Shown piece by piece: positions 63,806 through 64,000 of a DNA stretch of 64,000 bases (positions within the stretch are counted from its first letter, which is position 1; each line of letters opens with the position of its first letter). The position numbers were made by a program, and so were the translations under genes. The stretch is from Galbibacter sp038433465 (GTDB lineage: Bacteria > Bacteroidota > Bacteroidia > Flavobacteriales > Flavobacteriaceae): assembly GCF_038433465.1 (NCBI RefSeq), contig NZ_JAESVF010000008.1:62001-126000 (forward strand), in the 5' to 3' direction. The notes under the pieces were generated by a model that searched no databases, was not told where the DNA came from, and was given only the letters and a program-made list of their open reading frames with translations.

Positions 63806-64000
63806 ATGAAAATATATAAATATATAGGAATTGTACTTTTAGCAGGATTCGCGTGGTCTTGTGGAGACGATTTTTTAGATCCAGTTCCAGAATCTGCTGT
63901 AACTTCTGATGCTTATTTTGAAAACGACGAGCAAATAGAAAGCGGAATTATAGGAATGTATGATGCTATTCAAGGTGTAAATTCAAATGACCTTGACGAT
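63806..64000 (+). CDS. SusD/RagB-family lipoprotein, truncated by the window end
   Basis: The first 65 residues are visible. They comprise a lipoprotein signal with lipobox AWSC, then GDDFLDPVPESAVTSDAYF and a helix (DEQIESGIIGMYDAI), the typical SusD start. It pairs with the SusC directly upstream to capture alginate oligomers. The frame stays open to the last base, so this is a window cut and not a broken gene. Confidence 0.88.
   Translation, partial: MKIYKYIGIVLLAGFAWSCGDDFLDPVPESAVTSDAYFENDEQIESGIIGMYDAIQGVNSNDLDD

Noticed and set aside
63806..64000. Truncated susD as a pseudogene
   Set aside because: The frame is open to the window edge and the cut is caused by the window end.

Overview
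The window comes from a Bacteroidota genome, most likely a marine member of the Flavobacteriaceae. The reasons are an AT-rich sequence, TANNTTTG promoter boxes without Shine-Dalgarno sequences, SusC/SusD pairs controlled by FecI/FecR, the gldKLMN type IX secretion/gliding genes, and an alginate-degradation locus with PL6 and PL17 lyases. No tRNA, rRNA, CRISPR array, transposase or phage gene was found.

Layout. 1-4136: a TonB-dependent receptor, a stand-alone nDsbD-like domain protein and a secreted trypsin-like protease. 4416-18311: cluster I, with an ECF sigma factor, anti-sigma factor, STN-type SusC, SusD, DUF4843-like and PKD-like lipoproteins, then a retropepsin-like protease, a TlpA-like thioredoxin and DsbD. 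18366-25632 (minus strand): groEL, groES, secG, a TPR-like protein, lptE, a sigma-54 activator and miaB. 25798-35211: a membrane protein, topA, a degenerate arginase-fold protein and gldKLMN. 35590-44677: pirin, a small lipoprotein, a GAF (fRMsr-like) protein, purH and the elongasome operon mreBCD-mrdA-rodA. 45128-54628 (minus strand): cluster II, with sigma factor, FecR, STN-SusC, SusD, fasciclin lipoprotein, another lipoprotein and a thioredoxin-like protein. 55320-64000: an alginate utilisation locus with PL6, PL17, KdgF, SusC and a SusD cut by the window end.

How it works together. Clusters I and II look like two versions of one design: surface substrate occupancy of SusC/D is signalled through the STN domain to FecR and FecI, and each gene set ends in an extracytoplasmic thioredoxin-fold protein. 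The alginate locus differs. Its SusC has no STN domain, and two promoters carry the same tandem TTGGT-NN-ACCAA operator laid over the -7 box, which suggests a trans-acting GntR/FadR-type repressor. PL6 and PL17 would depolymerise alginate outside the cytoplasm, SusC/D would import oligomers and KdgF would process the unsaturated monouronate.

Most notable observations: both sigma genes lack ATG/GTG/TTG starts and appear to begin at ATT; identical operator geometry at the two alginate promoters; a long hairpin-rich leader before the alginate susC; a roughly 260-290 bp non-coding repeat with imperfect terminal inverted repeats present twice; a conserved promoter-like motif before both fecR genes; and an arginase-fold protein next to gldK that has lost most metal ligands.
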